64,000 bases of DNA from assembly GCF_030654605.1 (NCBI RefSeq), contig NZ_JAURXB010000270.1, positions 62,001-126,000 of the forward strand. Direction: 5' to 3'. The notes below the pieces were generated by a model, which made no database searches, had not been told where the DNA came from, and saw only the letters and a program-made list of their open reading frames with translations. Both the position numbers and the translations under genes were made by a program. This document shows, in pieces, positions 16,559-25,497 of the stretch; within the stretch, counting starts at the first letter, position 1, and each line of letters starts with the position of its first letter. This DNA comes from Bradyrhizobium sp. Its GTDB lineage: Bacteria > Pseudomonadota > Alphaproteobacteria > Rhizobiales > Xanthobacteraceae.

Positions 16559-16820
16559 TCAGGCCGCGCGCACCGTATCCAGGAACCTGCCGACCTCCTG
16601 CTTGAGGCGGTTGCTTTCGAACGAAAGCGACTGCGCCGACGTCAGAACCTGCGACGATGCCGACCCGGTCTCGCTGGCGCCGCGTTGCACGTCGGTGATG
16701 TTCGACGAAACCTGCTGGGTGCCTTGAGCCGCCTGCTGGACGTTACGGGCGACTTCCTGGGTGGCGGCGCCCTGCTCCTCGACCGCGGATGCGATGGTCG
16801 ACGAGATCTCCGAAATCTGG
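16559..16820 (-). pseudogene. Chemoreceptor (MCP) C-terminal fragment
   Basis: About 87 codons encoding the end of a methyl-accepting chemotaxis protein: ISEISSTIASAVEEQGAATQ, then EVARNVQQAAQGTQQVSSNI and a C-terminus RLKQEVGRFLDTVRAA. The remainder of the receptor (ligand domain, membrane helices, HAMP and the signalling tip) is missing upstream, where the sequence instead becomes a copy of the DUF2336 3' end on the other strand. An ATG at 16840 opens the frame, but its first codons come from the foreign segment. It is almost certainly non-functional as a receptor. Confidence 0.85.
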
Positions 16821-16946
16821 CCGATGCCGGCGCCGATCAATGAACAATCGCTGGCGCTGGCGCAGCGCGACTACCGCAAGCTGTCGATGGAAACCGCGCA
16901 GCGGACGATGCGCTTCTGGCAGCTGCACAACAAGATAGAGAAGTAG
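16819..16946 (+). pseudogene. Duplicated 3' end of a DUF2336 gene
   Basis: 128 bases matching 13510-13637, with ~10 differences clustered in the first third. It encodes the same tail (LALAQRDYRKLSMETAQRTM) through the stop codon, after which the two copies diverge at once. There is no upstream DUF2336 sequence. It is joined tail-to-tail with the chemoreceptor fragment at 16819, so this is a scar of a rearrangement or the remnant of a deleted paralogue. Confidence 0.88.
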
Positions 16947-16978
16947 GGGCTGCGGGACCTGCGTGTACGCTCCCTCAA

Positions 16979-17101
16979 CGTCGTCCCGGCGAACGCCGGG
17001 ACCCATACCGCGTGATCTCTCGATGAAGAGATGCTGTTGGACGACCTTGTCGCAACCACGAACGACCGGGATTATGGGTCCCGGCGTTCGCCGGGACGAC
17101 G
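16979..17101. repeat. Long inverted repeat, 29-bp perfect arms (CGTCGTCCCGGCG type)
   Basis: Left arm 16979-17007 and right arm 17073-17101 are exact reverse complements, each with an internal palindrome CCCGGCGAACGCCGGG. The middle (~65 bases) is unique. It is one of a set of related elements in this window (also near 20.2, 25.3, 51.7, 55.2 and 60.5 kb). Confidence 0.9.
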
Positions 17102-17110
17102 ATAGATCCG

Positions 17111-17145
17111 GGATCTGCAGCGCACCGCAAGTGCGCTGCAGATCC
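17111..17145. terminator. 15-bp hairpin downstream of ilvC
   Basis: GGATCTGCAGCGCAC and GTGCGCTGCAGATCC form a perfect 15-bp stem around a CGCAA loop, 11 bases past the ilvC stop. There is no T-run on either side, so it may stop transcription with help or protect the 3' end of the message. Confidence 0.6.
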
Positions 17146-17156
17146 TGATAGCCACC

Positions 17157-18209
<1,053 letters not shown>

Positions 18210-18320
18210 TTAATCAGGCTTTTAGGTGGTCAGGACCGCCGGTCGCCCGCGAATTTCCGGGGTTGTCTAGAGCATTTTCCCCCTCAGGGGAAATCCGTTT
18301 CTGCATGGCCCGGTGCGGCA

Positions 18321-18923
18321 TCATGCGTCCATGAACACCGGGTAGAGCGAGGCCAGCAGCAATAGCGCCATGACGATGTTGAAGGCCCGCACCGCCCGGG
18401 GCGAGGTCAGGATCGGCCGCAGCCCGCTGCCGAACAGCGCCCAGGCCGAACAGGACAATGTTCCCAGGAGCAGGCTGAGCAGGACCTGGATGACGATATT
18501 CCAGGGAAAGCCGGCAATGCCGGCATAGGCGGTGATGGTGCCGATCACCATCACCCAGCCCTTGACGTTGATCCACTGGAACATGGCCGCGCCCCAGAAC
18601 GTCATCGGCCCGCGCGCATTGTCCTGGTCCGGTGTGGTCGGTCCGGACATCGCGATATGGACGGCGAGATAAATCAGATAGGCGACCCCGGCATATTTGA
18701 GGATCGCCTGCAGCACCGGATAGGTGATGAAGATGGTGCCGAGGCCAAGGCCCACGGCCCCGATCATGAAGGCAAAGCCGATGGTGATGCCCGCGACATG
18801 CGGCAGCGTGCGGCGGAAGCCATAGGTCAGCCCCGACGACAGCAGCATGATGTTGTTCGGCCCCGGCGTGAAGAACATCACGGTGGCGAAAATCACGAAG
18901 GCGATCAGCAGCGACTGCGACAC
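18321..18923 (-). CDS. LysE/RhtB family amino-acid exporter
   Basis: 200 residues, six helices. The LysE signature is at the N-terminus: FFTPGPNNIMLLSSGLTYGF (~18-37), then GITIGFAFMIGAVGLGLGTI. Members export amino acids such as lysine, threonine, homoserine or leucine. It starts with GTG 18923, one base after the stop of the methyltransferase, so it is translationally coupled to it. Its position between ilvH and ilvC suggests an overflow valve for branched-chain amino acids or threonine; that is inference from position. Confidence 0.92.
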   Translation of the reverse strand: MSQSLLIAFVIFATVMFFTPGPNNIMLLSSGLTYGFRRTLPHVAGITIGFAFMIGAVGLGLGTIFITYPVLQAILKYAGVAYLIYLAVHIAMSGPTTPDQDNARGPMTFWGAAMFQWINVKGWVMVIGTITAYAGIAGFPWNIVIQVLLSLLLGTLSCSAWALFGSGLRPILTSPRAVRAFNIVMALLLLASLYPVFMDA

Positions 18924-18924
18924 G

Positions 18925-19620
18925 CTAGCCCTGCTCGCCGGGTTTCGGCTTGCGCAGCAGATAGGTGCCGTGCAGCGGCGCGTGGTAATCGGCCGACACC
19001 AGCGTGAAGCCGACGTCGGTCAGCATGCGCTCGATCACCCAGCCGAAGGTGGAATATTCGTCGCGCATGTGGGTGACGACGCTGTCGCGATCGAACTCGT
19101 GGTTCTTGATGCTGAAATCGGCCCATGCCTCGACGTCGCGGTCGACGCCGTCGGGCATGCTGACGAACACGATGTCGCGCAGGTAGAAATTCGCGCCCGG
19201 TTTCAGCGCGGCATAGATTCGCGCCAGCGCCACCGCTTTCCAGAAATCGGGCAGGTGATGCAGCGCGAATTCGCTGACGATCAGATCATATGAATTGGGC
19301 TGGTAGGCAAAACTCAGCAGGCCCGCGGGCTGGGTCCGGAGCGCGACCTTGCGGTCGCTGGCCTGGATTTTGGCCAGCGCCAGCATCGCCGGCGAAATGT
19401 CGATGGCATCGACGTCGGCGCCCATCAGCGCCGCCTCGACCGCCAGCACGCCGTTGCCGCAGCCGATATCGGCCACCCGCCAGCCGCGCTGCACGCCGAG
19501 CATGGACAGCGCCGCGCGGGTGCGAACGTCGCTGTTGTCGTGGCGGTCGTAGATCGAGGCGACCGCGGAATCCAGTCCGAGGCGACGCCGTTGCGTGTAG
19601 TACCAGTCGCGCGCCAGCAT
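18925..19620 (-). CDS. Class I SAM-dependent methyltransferase
   Basis: 231 residues. SAM-binding motif I WRVADIGCGNGVLAVEAALM (~47-66), motif II VDAIDISPAMLALAKIQASD, motif IV SYDLIVSEFALHHLPDFWKA. The N-terminus MLARDWYYTQRRRLGLDSAV is characteristic of a conserved subgroup that sits in ilv operons of Rhizobiales; the substrate is unknown. It starts four bases after the ilvH stop and is followed one base later by the exporter, so it is firmly part of the operon. Confidence 0.9.
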   Translation of the reverse strand: MLARDWYYTQRRRLGLDSAVASIYDRHDNSDVRTRAALSMLGVQRGWRVADIGCGNGVLAVEAALMGADVDAIDISPAMLALAKIQASDRKVALRTQPAGLLSFAYQPNSYDLIVSEFALHHLPDFWKAVALARIYAALKPGANFYLRDIVFVSMPDGVDRDVEAWADFSIKNHEFDRDSVVTHMRDEYSTFGWVIERMLTDVGFTLVSADYHAPLHGTYLLRKPKPGEQG

Positions 19621-19624
19621 GGCC

Positions 19625-20167
19625 TCACATCCCCTCGGGCCCGCGAACGATGGCGGCGACGCCGGTGCGCGAAACCTCGACGAGGCCGAGCGGGCGCATC
19701 AGGTCGATGAACTGGTTGATCTTGGCGGAGTTGCCGGTGATCTCGAACACGAAACTCTCGATGGTAGCGTCGATGACGCGGGCGCGAAATGCCTCGGCGA
19801 GGCGCAGCGCCTCGACCCGGTGCTCGCCGGTGCCGCGCAGCTTCACCATCGCCAGCTCGCGCTCGATCGAGCGGCCCGTCAGCGTCATGTCGACGACGCG
19901 GTAGACCGGAATCATGCGATCGAGTTGATGCTTGATCTGTTCGATCACCATCGGCGTGCCCGTGGTGACGATGGTGATGCGGGAGACGTGTTTCTGGTTC
20001 TCGGTTTCCGAGACGGTGAGGCTTTCGATATTGTAGCCGCGGCCGGAGAACAGCCCGATGACGCGCGCCAGCACGCCCGGCTCGTTCTGCACCAGCACCG
20101 AGAGCGTGTGCGTCTCGATTGGATCGTGGCGCTCTTCCATGAAATAGGCGGATGCGGGCTGGTTCAT
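19625..20167 (-). CDS. ilvH: Acetolactate synthase, regulatory small subunit
   Basis: 180 residues. An ACT domain at ~20-95 (THTLSVLVQNEPGVLARVIG, LFSGRGYNIESLTVSETENQ) binds valine for feedback inhibition and activates the catalytic subunit IlvI. The C-terminal domain (VKLRGTGEHRVEALRLAEAF, then FVFEITGNSAKINQFIDLMR) is the usual second ferredoxin-like half. The start at ATG 20167 follows GAGGACTTGAA. It is separated from ilvI by a dehydratase gene and an inverted repeat rather than being adjacent as in enteric bacteria. Confidence 0.97.
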   Translation of the reverse strand: MNQPASAYFMEERHDPIETHTLSVLVQNEPGVLARVIGLFSGRGYNIESLTVSETENQKHVSRITIVTTGTPMVIEQIKHQLDRMIPVYRVVDMTLTGRSIERELAMVKLRGTGEHRVEALRLAEAFRARVIDATIESFVFEITGNSAKINQFIDLMRPLGLVEVSRTGVAAIVRGPEGM

Positions 20168-20188
20168 TTCAAGTCCTCGTAGGTCCCT

Positions 20189-20278
20189 CGTCATGCCCGG
20201 GCTTGTCCCGGGCATCCACGTCTTGCTTCCTGTTGCGCAGATCAGACGTGGATGGCCGGGACAAGCCCGGCCATGACG
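20189..20278. repeat. Inverted repeat (CGTCATGCCCGGGCTTGTCC type)
   Basis: Two ~35-base arms, nearly perfect reverse complements, each with an internal palindrome around CCCGGGCTTGTCCCGGG, separated by ~20 bases. It lies in the gap between the dehydratase stop and ilvH, so it is transcribed within the operon and can form a strong RNA hairpin. Confidence 0.9.
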
Positions 20279-20290
20279 GCTCTCTGCTTC

Positions 20291-21274
20291 TCACACCGCC
20301 ATCCGTTGAGCCGAAACCGTTTCCGGCATGACCCAACTACGAAACAACTCAAAATCGATATTGCCGCCGCTCAGGATCAGGCCGACCCGCTTGCCGCGGA
20401 GTTTTGCCCGTTCCTGCAGCGCGGCGGCGAGCGCCGCGGCGCCGGCGCCTTCGGCGAGATTGTGCGTATCGGTCCAGTAGGCGCGGATCGCGCTCGCGAC
20501 CTCGTCGTCGCTGACCTGCACGATGCGCGAGCAGCCCTTGCGGATGATCGCGAGTGCATCCGGATCGGGCACGCGCGTCGCCATGCCATCCGCCAGCGTA
20601 TTGCTGCTCTCGGTGGTCACGACCGTGCCGGCCGCAAAGGACAGCGCGTAGGACGGCGCTTCGGTCGATTGCACGCCGACGATTTCGGTTCTGAGGCCGA
20701 GGAGGTCGCGCGCCAGGATGCAGCCGCAGACGCCGGAGCCCTGCCCGATCGGCACGTAGAGCACGTCGATATCCCCGGCCTTCCGGAACAGTTCGAGCGC
20801 GTAGGTCGCGACGCCCAGCACCAGATTGCGGTGAAACGCCGGCACGATATGAAATCCCGTGGCAGCGGCGCGGCGAATCGCTTCCTCGCGCGCGGCCTGG
20901 AAATCCTCGCCATGCTCGACGAGATCGGCGCCGAGCGCCCGCATCGAGTTATTTTTCTCGACGGAATTGCCCTGGGGCACGTAGATCGTCACCGGCATGC
21001 GGTAACGGCCCGCGGCATAGGCCAGGCTCTGGCCGTGATTGCCGCGCGTGGCCGAGATGATGCCGATGGTGTCGGGCGCCTCATGCTTCAGGCGATCGAG
21101 ATAGACCAGCCCGCCGCGCACCTTGAATGCGCCAATCGGCGTGTGGTTCTCGTGCTTGACGATGACATCGGCGCCGAGCCGCTCCGACAGCAACGGCCAC
21201 GCCAGCGCCGGCGTCGGCGCCATCGCCGCGCCGACGACGCCGTGGGCGTGTTCCAGTTGCTGCAGGTCAAACAT
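20291..21274 (-). CDS. Threonine/serine dehydratase (no regulatory ACT domain)
   Basis: 327 residues, fold-type II PLP enzyme. The Schiff-base Lys is in HTPIGAFKVRGGLVYLDRLK (~52), the substrate loop is SATRGNHGQSLAYAAGR, and the PLP phosphate loop is VPIGQGSGVCGCILA. SGGNIDFELF closes the active site. It deaminates threonine to 2-oxobutyrate, the first step to isoleucine, or acts on serine. It lacks the C-terminal ACT domain of biosynthetic IlvA, so it would not be inhibited by isoleucine in the classical way. It lies 13 bases after ilvI. Confidence 0.9.
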   Translation of the reverse strand: MFDLQQLEHAHGVVGAAMAPTPALAWPLLSERLGADVIVKHENHTPIGAFKVRGGLVYLDRLKHEAPDTIGIISATRGNHGQSLAYAAGRYRMPVTIYVPQGNSVEKNNSMRALGADLVEHGEDFQAAREEAIRRAAATGFHIVPAFHRNLVLGVATYALELFRKAGDIDVLYVPIGQGSGVCGCILARDLLGLRTEIVGVQSTEAPSYALSFAAGTVVTTESSNTLADGMATRVPDPDALAIIRKGCSRIVQVSDDEVASAIRAYWTDTHNLAEGAGAAALAAALQERAKLRGKRVGLILSGGNIDFELFRSWVMPETVSAQRMAV

Positions 21275-21287
21275 CGGCGGCCTGCCT

Positions 21288-23063
21288 TTACACCAGCGCC
21301 TTGCCGCCGGCGAAGGCGGCGGCGGTGGCTTCGTCGTTGGCTTCCGCCGGCAGCAGCATTTCGTTATGCGCCTTGCCGGAGGGGATCATCGGGAAGCAGT
21401 TTTCCAGCGCCGCCACCCGGCAGTCGAACAGCACCGGGCGCCTGACGTCGATCATCTCCTGGATGGCGCCGTCGAGGTCGCCGGGTTTGGTCGCGCGGAT
21501 GCCGACGCAGCCGAAGGCGTCCGCCAGCTTGACGAAATCCGGCAGCGCTTCGGAATAGGTGTGCGACAGCCGGTTGCCGTGCAGCAACTGCTGCCACTGC
21601 CGCACCATGCCCATATACTGGTTGTTCAGGATGAAGATCTTGATCGGCAGTTCATACTGGATGGCCGTCGACATCTCCTGCATCGTCATCTGCACCGAGG
21701 CATCGCCGGCGATGTCGATCACGAGGCTGTTCGGGTGCGCGACCTGAACGCCGACCGCCGCCGGCAGGCCGTAGCCCATGGTGCCCAATCCGCCCGAGGT
21801 CATCCAGCGGTGCGGTTCCTCGAAGCCGAAGAACTGCGCCGCCCACATCTGGTGCTGGCCGACCTCTGTCGTGATGTAGGTATCGCGCCCGCGCGTCATT
21901 TCGAACAGCCGCTCGATGGCGTATTGCGGCAGGATGATATCGCTGTTCTTCTTGTACGACAGCGAGTTGCGCGCCCGCCATTTCGCGACTTCCTGCCACC
22001 ACGGCTTGATATCCGGCCGCTTCGCCTCCGCCTTGAACACCTGCAACAGGTCGCCCAGCACGTTGGCGCAATCGCCGATGATCGGAACGTCGACGCGGAT
22101 GTTCTTGTTGATCGAGGACGGATCGATATCGATGTGGATCTTCTTGGAGTTCGGCGAGAACGCATCGGTGCGGCCGGTGATGCGGTCGTCGAAGCGCGCG
22201 CCGACGCACAGCATGACGTCGCAATCATGCATCGCCATGTTGGCTTCGTAGGTGCCGTGCATGCCGAGCATGCCGAGCCAGTTCTTGCCGGAGGCCGGAT
22301 AGGCGCCGAGGCCCATCAGCGTCGAGGTGATGGGGAAGCCGGTGACTTCGACCAGCTCGCGCAGCAGCCTGGAGGCTTCGGGGCCGGAATTGACCACGCC
22401 GCCGCCGCTGTAGATCACCGGGCGCCTGGCGGAGGCCAGCAGCGCCACCGCCTTGCGGATCTGCCCGGCGTCGCCCTTCAGCCGCGGCGTATAGGACAGA
22501 TGAACGTCGGACTTGCGCGGCGGGTGATAGGTGCCGGTGGCGAACTGCACGTCCTTCGGCACGTCGACCACGACCGGGCCGGGCCGGCCGGAGCTCGCGA
22601 CGTAAAACGCCTCGTGCAGCACTTTGGCCAGATCGTTGACGTCGCGCACCAGCCAGTTGTGCTTGGTGCAGGGCCGGGTGATGCCGACGGTGTCGCATTC
22701 CTGGAACGCGTCATTGCCGATCAGATGGGTCGGCACCTGACCGGTGATGCACACCAGCGGGATCGAATCCATCAGCGCGTCGGCCAGAGGCGTCACCATG
22801 TTGGTGGCGCCCGGCCCCGAGGTCACCAGCACCACGCCCGGCTTGCCGGTGGAGCGCGCATAGCCCTCGGCGGCGTGGCCGGCGCCCTGCTCGTGCCGCA
22901 CCAGGATGTGCTCGACGTCGCTCTGCTGGAACAGCTCGTCATAGATCGGAAGCACCGCGCCGCCGGGATAGCCGAAGATGTGCTGGACGCCATGATCGAT
23001 CAGCGCGCGGACGATCATCGCTGCGCCGGTCATCTGGTTCGGATCGTGGCTGGTGTCGCTCAT
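21288..23063 (-). CDS. ilvI: Acetolactate synthase, catalytic large subunit
   Basis: 591 residues, thiamine-diphosphate enzyme making acetolactate or acetohydroxybutyrate. The catalytic Glu is in VRHEQGAGHAAEGYARSTGK (~60). The FAD-associated middle domain runs ~205-345. The ThDP motif is DIAGDASVQMTMQEMSTAIQ (~450) through NNQYMGMVRQWQQL. ATG 23063 follows GGAGCAAGCC. It is the first gene of the ilv block and is preceded by a leader peptide and terminator (attenuator). It works with IlvH. Confidence 0.97.
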   Translation of the reverse strand: MSDTSHDPNQMTGAAMIVRALIDHGVQHIFGYPGGAVLPIYDELFQQSDVEHILVRHEQGAGHAAEGYARSTGKPGVVLVTSGPGATNMVTPLADALMDSIPLVCITGQVPTHLIGNDAFQECDTVGITRPCTKHNWLVRDVNDLAKVLHEAFYVASSGRPGPVVVDVPKDVQFATGTYHPPRKSDVHLSYTPRLKGDAGQIRKAVALLASARRPVIYSGGGVVNSGPEASRLLRELVEVTGFPITSTLMGLGAYPASGKNWLGMLGMHGTYEANMAMHDCDVMLCVGARFDDRITGRTDAFSPNSKKIHIDIDPSSINKNIRVDVPIIGDCANVLGDLLQVFKAEAKRPDIKPWWQEVAKWRARNSLSYKKNSDIILPQYAIERLFEMTRGRDTYITTEVGQHQMWAAQFFGFEEPHRWMTSGGLGTMGYGLPAAVGVQVAHPNSLVIDIAGDASVQMTMQEMSTAIQYELPIKIFILNNQYMGMVRQWQQLLHGNRLSHTYSEALPDFVKLADAFGCVGIRATKPGDLDGAIQEMIDVRRPVLFDCRVAALENCFPMIPSGKAHNEMLLPAEANDEATAAAFAGGKALV

Positions 23064-23115
23064 GGCTTGCTCCGGATGCGCTGTGGTCAGCGGCTTTCTT
23101 CAGTTGGCTGTTGGG

Positions 23116-23142
23116 AAAATAAAAAGGGGCCCAAGAGGCCCC
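23116..23142 (-). promoter_or_regulatory. Attenuator terminator of the ilv operon
   Basis: On the minus strand GGGGCC-TCTTG-GGCCCC (23142-23126) is followed by TTTTTATTTT (23125-23116), a typical intrinsic terminator lying between the leader-peptide stop (23170) and the ilvI start (23063). With the leader it forms a transcription attenuator. Confidence 0.88.
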
Positions 23143-23169
23143 ATGCACACCGCCCGAATGTGGATGGCC

Positions 23170-23235
23170 TCAGCCACCCCCGGCGGTGCGCCTGGGTACG
23201 ACGACGACAAGAAGTTTGGTAATAATATTACGCAT
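23170..23235 (-). CDS. ilv leader peptide (attenuation)
   Basis: A 21-codon reading frame from ATG 23235 to TGA 23170, with the sequence MRNIITKLLVVVVPRR followed by TAGGG. Two Ile, two Leu and four Val codons occur within ten residues, as in leader peptides of branched-chain amino-acid operons. Scarcity of charged Ile, Leu or Val tRNA would stall ribosomes there and favour an antiterminator over the terminator at 23142-23116. The upstream ribosome site is weak (GGGCGGCC). It is too short for routine gene calling. Confidence 0.88.
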   Translation of the reverse strand: MRNIITKLLVVVVPRRTAGGG

Positions 23236-23387
23236 TTGGCCGCCCGGACTTCCCAAAGGTTGCGCGGAACATACTGCCCAAGCCTGAAAAGTCAAGCCAC
23301 GGGGGCAATCGGCGCAGAAATACAGCTTAGCGGGGTTTTTTGCCCCGGGCGAGCGCAATTTGCTGGTTCCAGCCATGCGCTCTCCGT

Positions 23388-23482
23388 CCCTCATGGTGAG
23401 GAGGCGCCCTTGCGCCGTCTCGAACCATGAGAGCCCGTGGCCCATCCTTCGAGACGCCGCTTCGCGGCTCCTCAGGATGAGG
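23388..23482. repeat. Inverted repeat (CCTCATGGTGAGGAG type) overlapping the miaA end
   Basis: Ends CCCTCATGGTGAGGAG and CTCCTCAGGATGAGG face each other, with internal near-palindromes (GCGCCCTTGCGC; CCGCTTCGCGG). This is a different family from the CGTC-type repeats. Its right end (to 23482) supplies the last codons and the TGA stop of miaA. Confidence 0.85.
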
Positions 23483-24428
23483 TCGGAGTGCTTAGCCACT
23501 CCCCTGCCGCCTCCGGCTTCACCCATTCGAATTCCGGCAATTGATGCCGGAACCAGGTGAACTGCCGCTTGGCGTAATGCCTGGTATCGGCGCGGCCGAT
23601 CTCGGCTGCCTCGTCCAGGCCGATCTCGCCGTGGAGATGCCGGATCAGGGCCGGCACGCCATGCGCCTTCATCGCCGGCAGCTGGGAATCGAGTTTCCGC
23701 GATGCCAGCGCCGCGACCTCGTCAAGCGCGCCGGCCGCAAGCATCGCATCGAAACGCGCGTCGATCCGCGCATAAAGCTGGTCGCGGTCGGGCGCGAGAA
23801 ACAGCGCGCGGAATGTGTCCGGCGGCAATAGCGGCGGCAGGCCGTCGCGGTGCCAGTCGGTCAACGAGCGCGAGGTCGCCTCGATCACCTCGAGCGCGCG
23901 AGCGATGCGGCTGCGATCGCGCGGCTTCAGGCGCTCGGCGGTAACAGGATCGCGCCGCGCCAGTTCGGCATGCAGTGCCTCGACGCCGTCGCGTTCCAGC
24001 CGCGCGCGCACGCTTTCGCGGATCTCCGTGGGGATCGGCGGCACCGCCGACAGCCCACGCGTCAGCGCCTTGAAATACAGGCCGGAGCCGCCGGCAAAAA
24101 TCGGCAGCCGATTTCGCGCGCGCACTTCCGCCAGCACCTTGGCCGCATCGGCCACCCAGCTTCCGGCCGAGAAATTCACCGCGGCATCGACATGGCCATA
24201 GAGCCGGTGCGGCACCCGCGCCTCCTCCTCCAGCGCCGGCCGCGCCGTGAGCACGCGCAGGTCGCGATAGACCTGCATGGAATCGGCATTGATGACGACG
24301 CCGCCGGTCCTCTGCGCCAGTTCGAGCGCGAGCGCCGACTTGCCGCTGGCGGTCGGCCCTGCGATAAGCACCGCCTTGTCATTTTCCACGTGTGAAGCCA
24401 CCCGGATGTCTCTCGTCGCCACGCTCAT
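23472..24428 (-). CDS. miaA: tRNA dimethylallyltransferase
   Basis: About 318 residues. It transfers the dimethylallyl group to A37 of tRNAs reading UNN codons. P-loop [20 protein letters not shown] is at ~22, then [28 protein letters not shown], and [14 protein letters not shown]. The C-terminal zone [20 protein letters not shown] is diagnostic. The start is unsure: ATG 24428 overlaps the divergent serB start by 23 bases, GTG 24389 would shorten it by 13 residues and avoid the overlap. The last residues and stop fall in an inverted repeat. Confidence 0.95.
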   Translation of the reverse strand: MSVATRDIRVASHVENDKAVLIAGPTASGKSALALELAQRTGGVVINADSMQVYRDLRVLTARPALEEEARVPHRLYGHVDAAVNFSAGSWVADAAKVLAEVRARNRLPIFAGGSGLYFKALTRGLSAVPPIPTEIRESVRARLERDGVEALHAELARRDPVTAERLKPRDRSRIARALEVIEATSRSLTDWHRDGLPPLLPPDTFRALFLAPDRDQLYARIDARFDAMLAAGALDEVAALASRKLDSQLPAMKAHGVPALIRHLHGEIGLDEAAEIGRADTRHYAKRQFTWFRHQLPEFEWVKPEAAGEWLSTPTSS

Positions 24429-25299
24429 TTGCAACCCCGCCGACCCTGCGCTCGATAGCACGGTGGTGGATGGCGCGCGCGCCGTTCTTGGCCAGCCCGA
24501 ACAGGCGCAATGGCTGTTCGACGAAGTGGCGGTCGACATCCCCTTCGAAGGCAGCCACGACGATATCGGCGCCGCCGTCACCCGCCTGCGCGAGGCGCGC
24601 GGCGATTTGCCTGTCGACATTGTCGTGCAGCCTCGGGCCTTCCGGCGCAAGAAGCTTTTTCTGGCGGACATGGATTCCACCATGATCGGGCAGGAATGCA
24701 TCGACGAACTGGCGGATTTCGCCGGCCTCAAGGCCCATGTCGCCGGGATCACCGAGCGCGCGATGCGCGGCGAAATCGAGTTCGAGCCGGCGCTGCGTGA
24801 GCGCGTCGCGCTGTTGAAGGGCCTGCCCGTCGGCGTGGTCGACGAGGTGCTGAAGACGCGCATCACGGCGACGCCGGGCGGACGCGAACTGGTCATGACC
24901 ATGCGCGCCCATGGCGCCTGGACCTGCCTGATCTCGGGCGGCTTTACCCTGTTCACCGGCGCGGTTTCCGAGCGGATCGGATTTCAGGAGAACCGCGCCA
25001 ACGAGCTCAAGGTCGAGGACGGCAAACTGACCGGCGAAGTCCGCGAGCCGATCCTGGGCCGCGCCGCCAAACTGGCAACCCTGATCGAGCTGCGCGAATC
25101 CTTCGATCTCGACGAGATCGACACCCTGGTGACCGGCGACGGCGCCAACGATCTCGGCATGATCCAGTCCGCCGGGCTCGGCGTCGCCTACCACGCCAAG
25201 CCCACGGTGGCGGCGGCTGCCGCGGCCAGGATCGATCACGGCGATCTCACGGCGCTGCTGTATGCGCAGGGCTATCGCCGGGATGAGTTTGTGGGCTGA
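24406..25299 (+). CDS. serB: Phosphoserine phosphatase
   Basis: 297 residues, HAD superfamily; last step of serine synthesis. The catalytic Asp pair is in [20 protein letters not shown] (~90), motif II Ser is in [10 protein letters not shown], motif III Lys in GRAAKLATL, and the Mg-binding acids in [13 protein letters not shown]. The N-terminal ~80 residues form an ACT-like extension, as in SerB2-type enzymes. ATG 24406 is chosen because the first conserved residues ([11 protein letters not shown]) begin there. It is divergent from miaA with essentially no gap, so promoters lie in each other's coding start. Confidence 0.95.
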   Translation: MSLVATLICNPADPALDSTVVDGARAVLGQPEQAQWLFDEVAVDIPFEGSHDDIGAAVTRLREARGDLPVDIVVQPRAFRRKKLFLADMDSTMIGQECIDELADFAGLKAHVAGITERAMRGEIEFEPALRERVALLKGLPVGVVDEVLKTRITATPGGRELVMTMRAHGAWTCLISGGFTLFTGAVSERIGFQENRANELKVEDGKLTGEVREPILGRAAKLATLIELRESFDLDEIDTLVTGDGANDLGMIQSAGLGVAYHAKPTVAAAAAARIDHGDLTALLYAQGYRRDEFVG

Positions 25300-25314
25300 T
25301 ATCCAATCCCTCAA

Positions 25315-25467
25315 CGTCGTCCCCGCCTAGTGCGCAATTGCGCACGGGGCGCGGGGACCCATACGCCGTGCAGGCGTTGTTGCAGGGGACTATCAGCGGG
25401 TTTGTTGGACGATCACGCTTAGCGATAACTTACCGGGGATATGGTTCCCCGCGTTCGCGGGGACGAC
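25315..25467. repeat. Inverted repeat (CGTCGTCCCCGC type), with nested palindrome
   Basis: Left arm CGTCGTCCCCGC...GCGGGGACCCATA, right arm TATGGTTCCCCGCG...CGCGGGGACGAC. The left arm contains a nested palindrome GTGCGCAATTGCGCAC. It separates the convergent serB and degP genes. Confidence 0.85.
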
Positions 25468-25497
25468 ATCTTTGTTGTTGCCCCGCCATCGCGCCCC

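Noticed and set aside
16559..16840. 93-codon frame as a stand-alone small MCP-like gene
   Set aside because: The first codons belong to the foreign DUF2336 copy, no ribosome site fits, and the signalling tip is absent.
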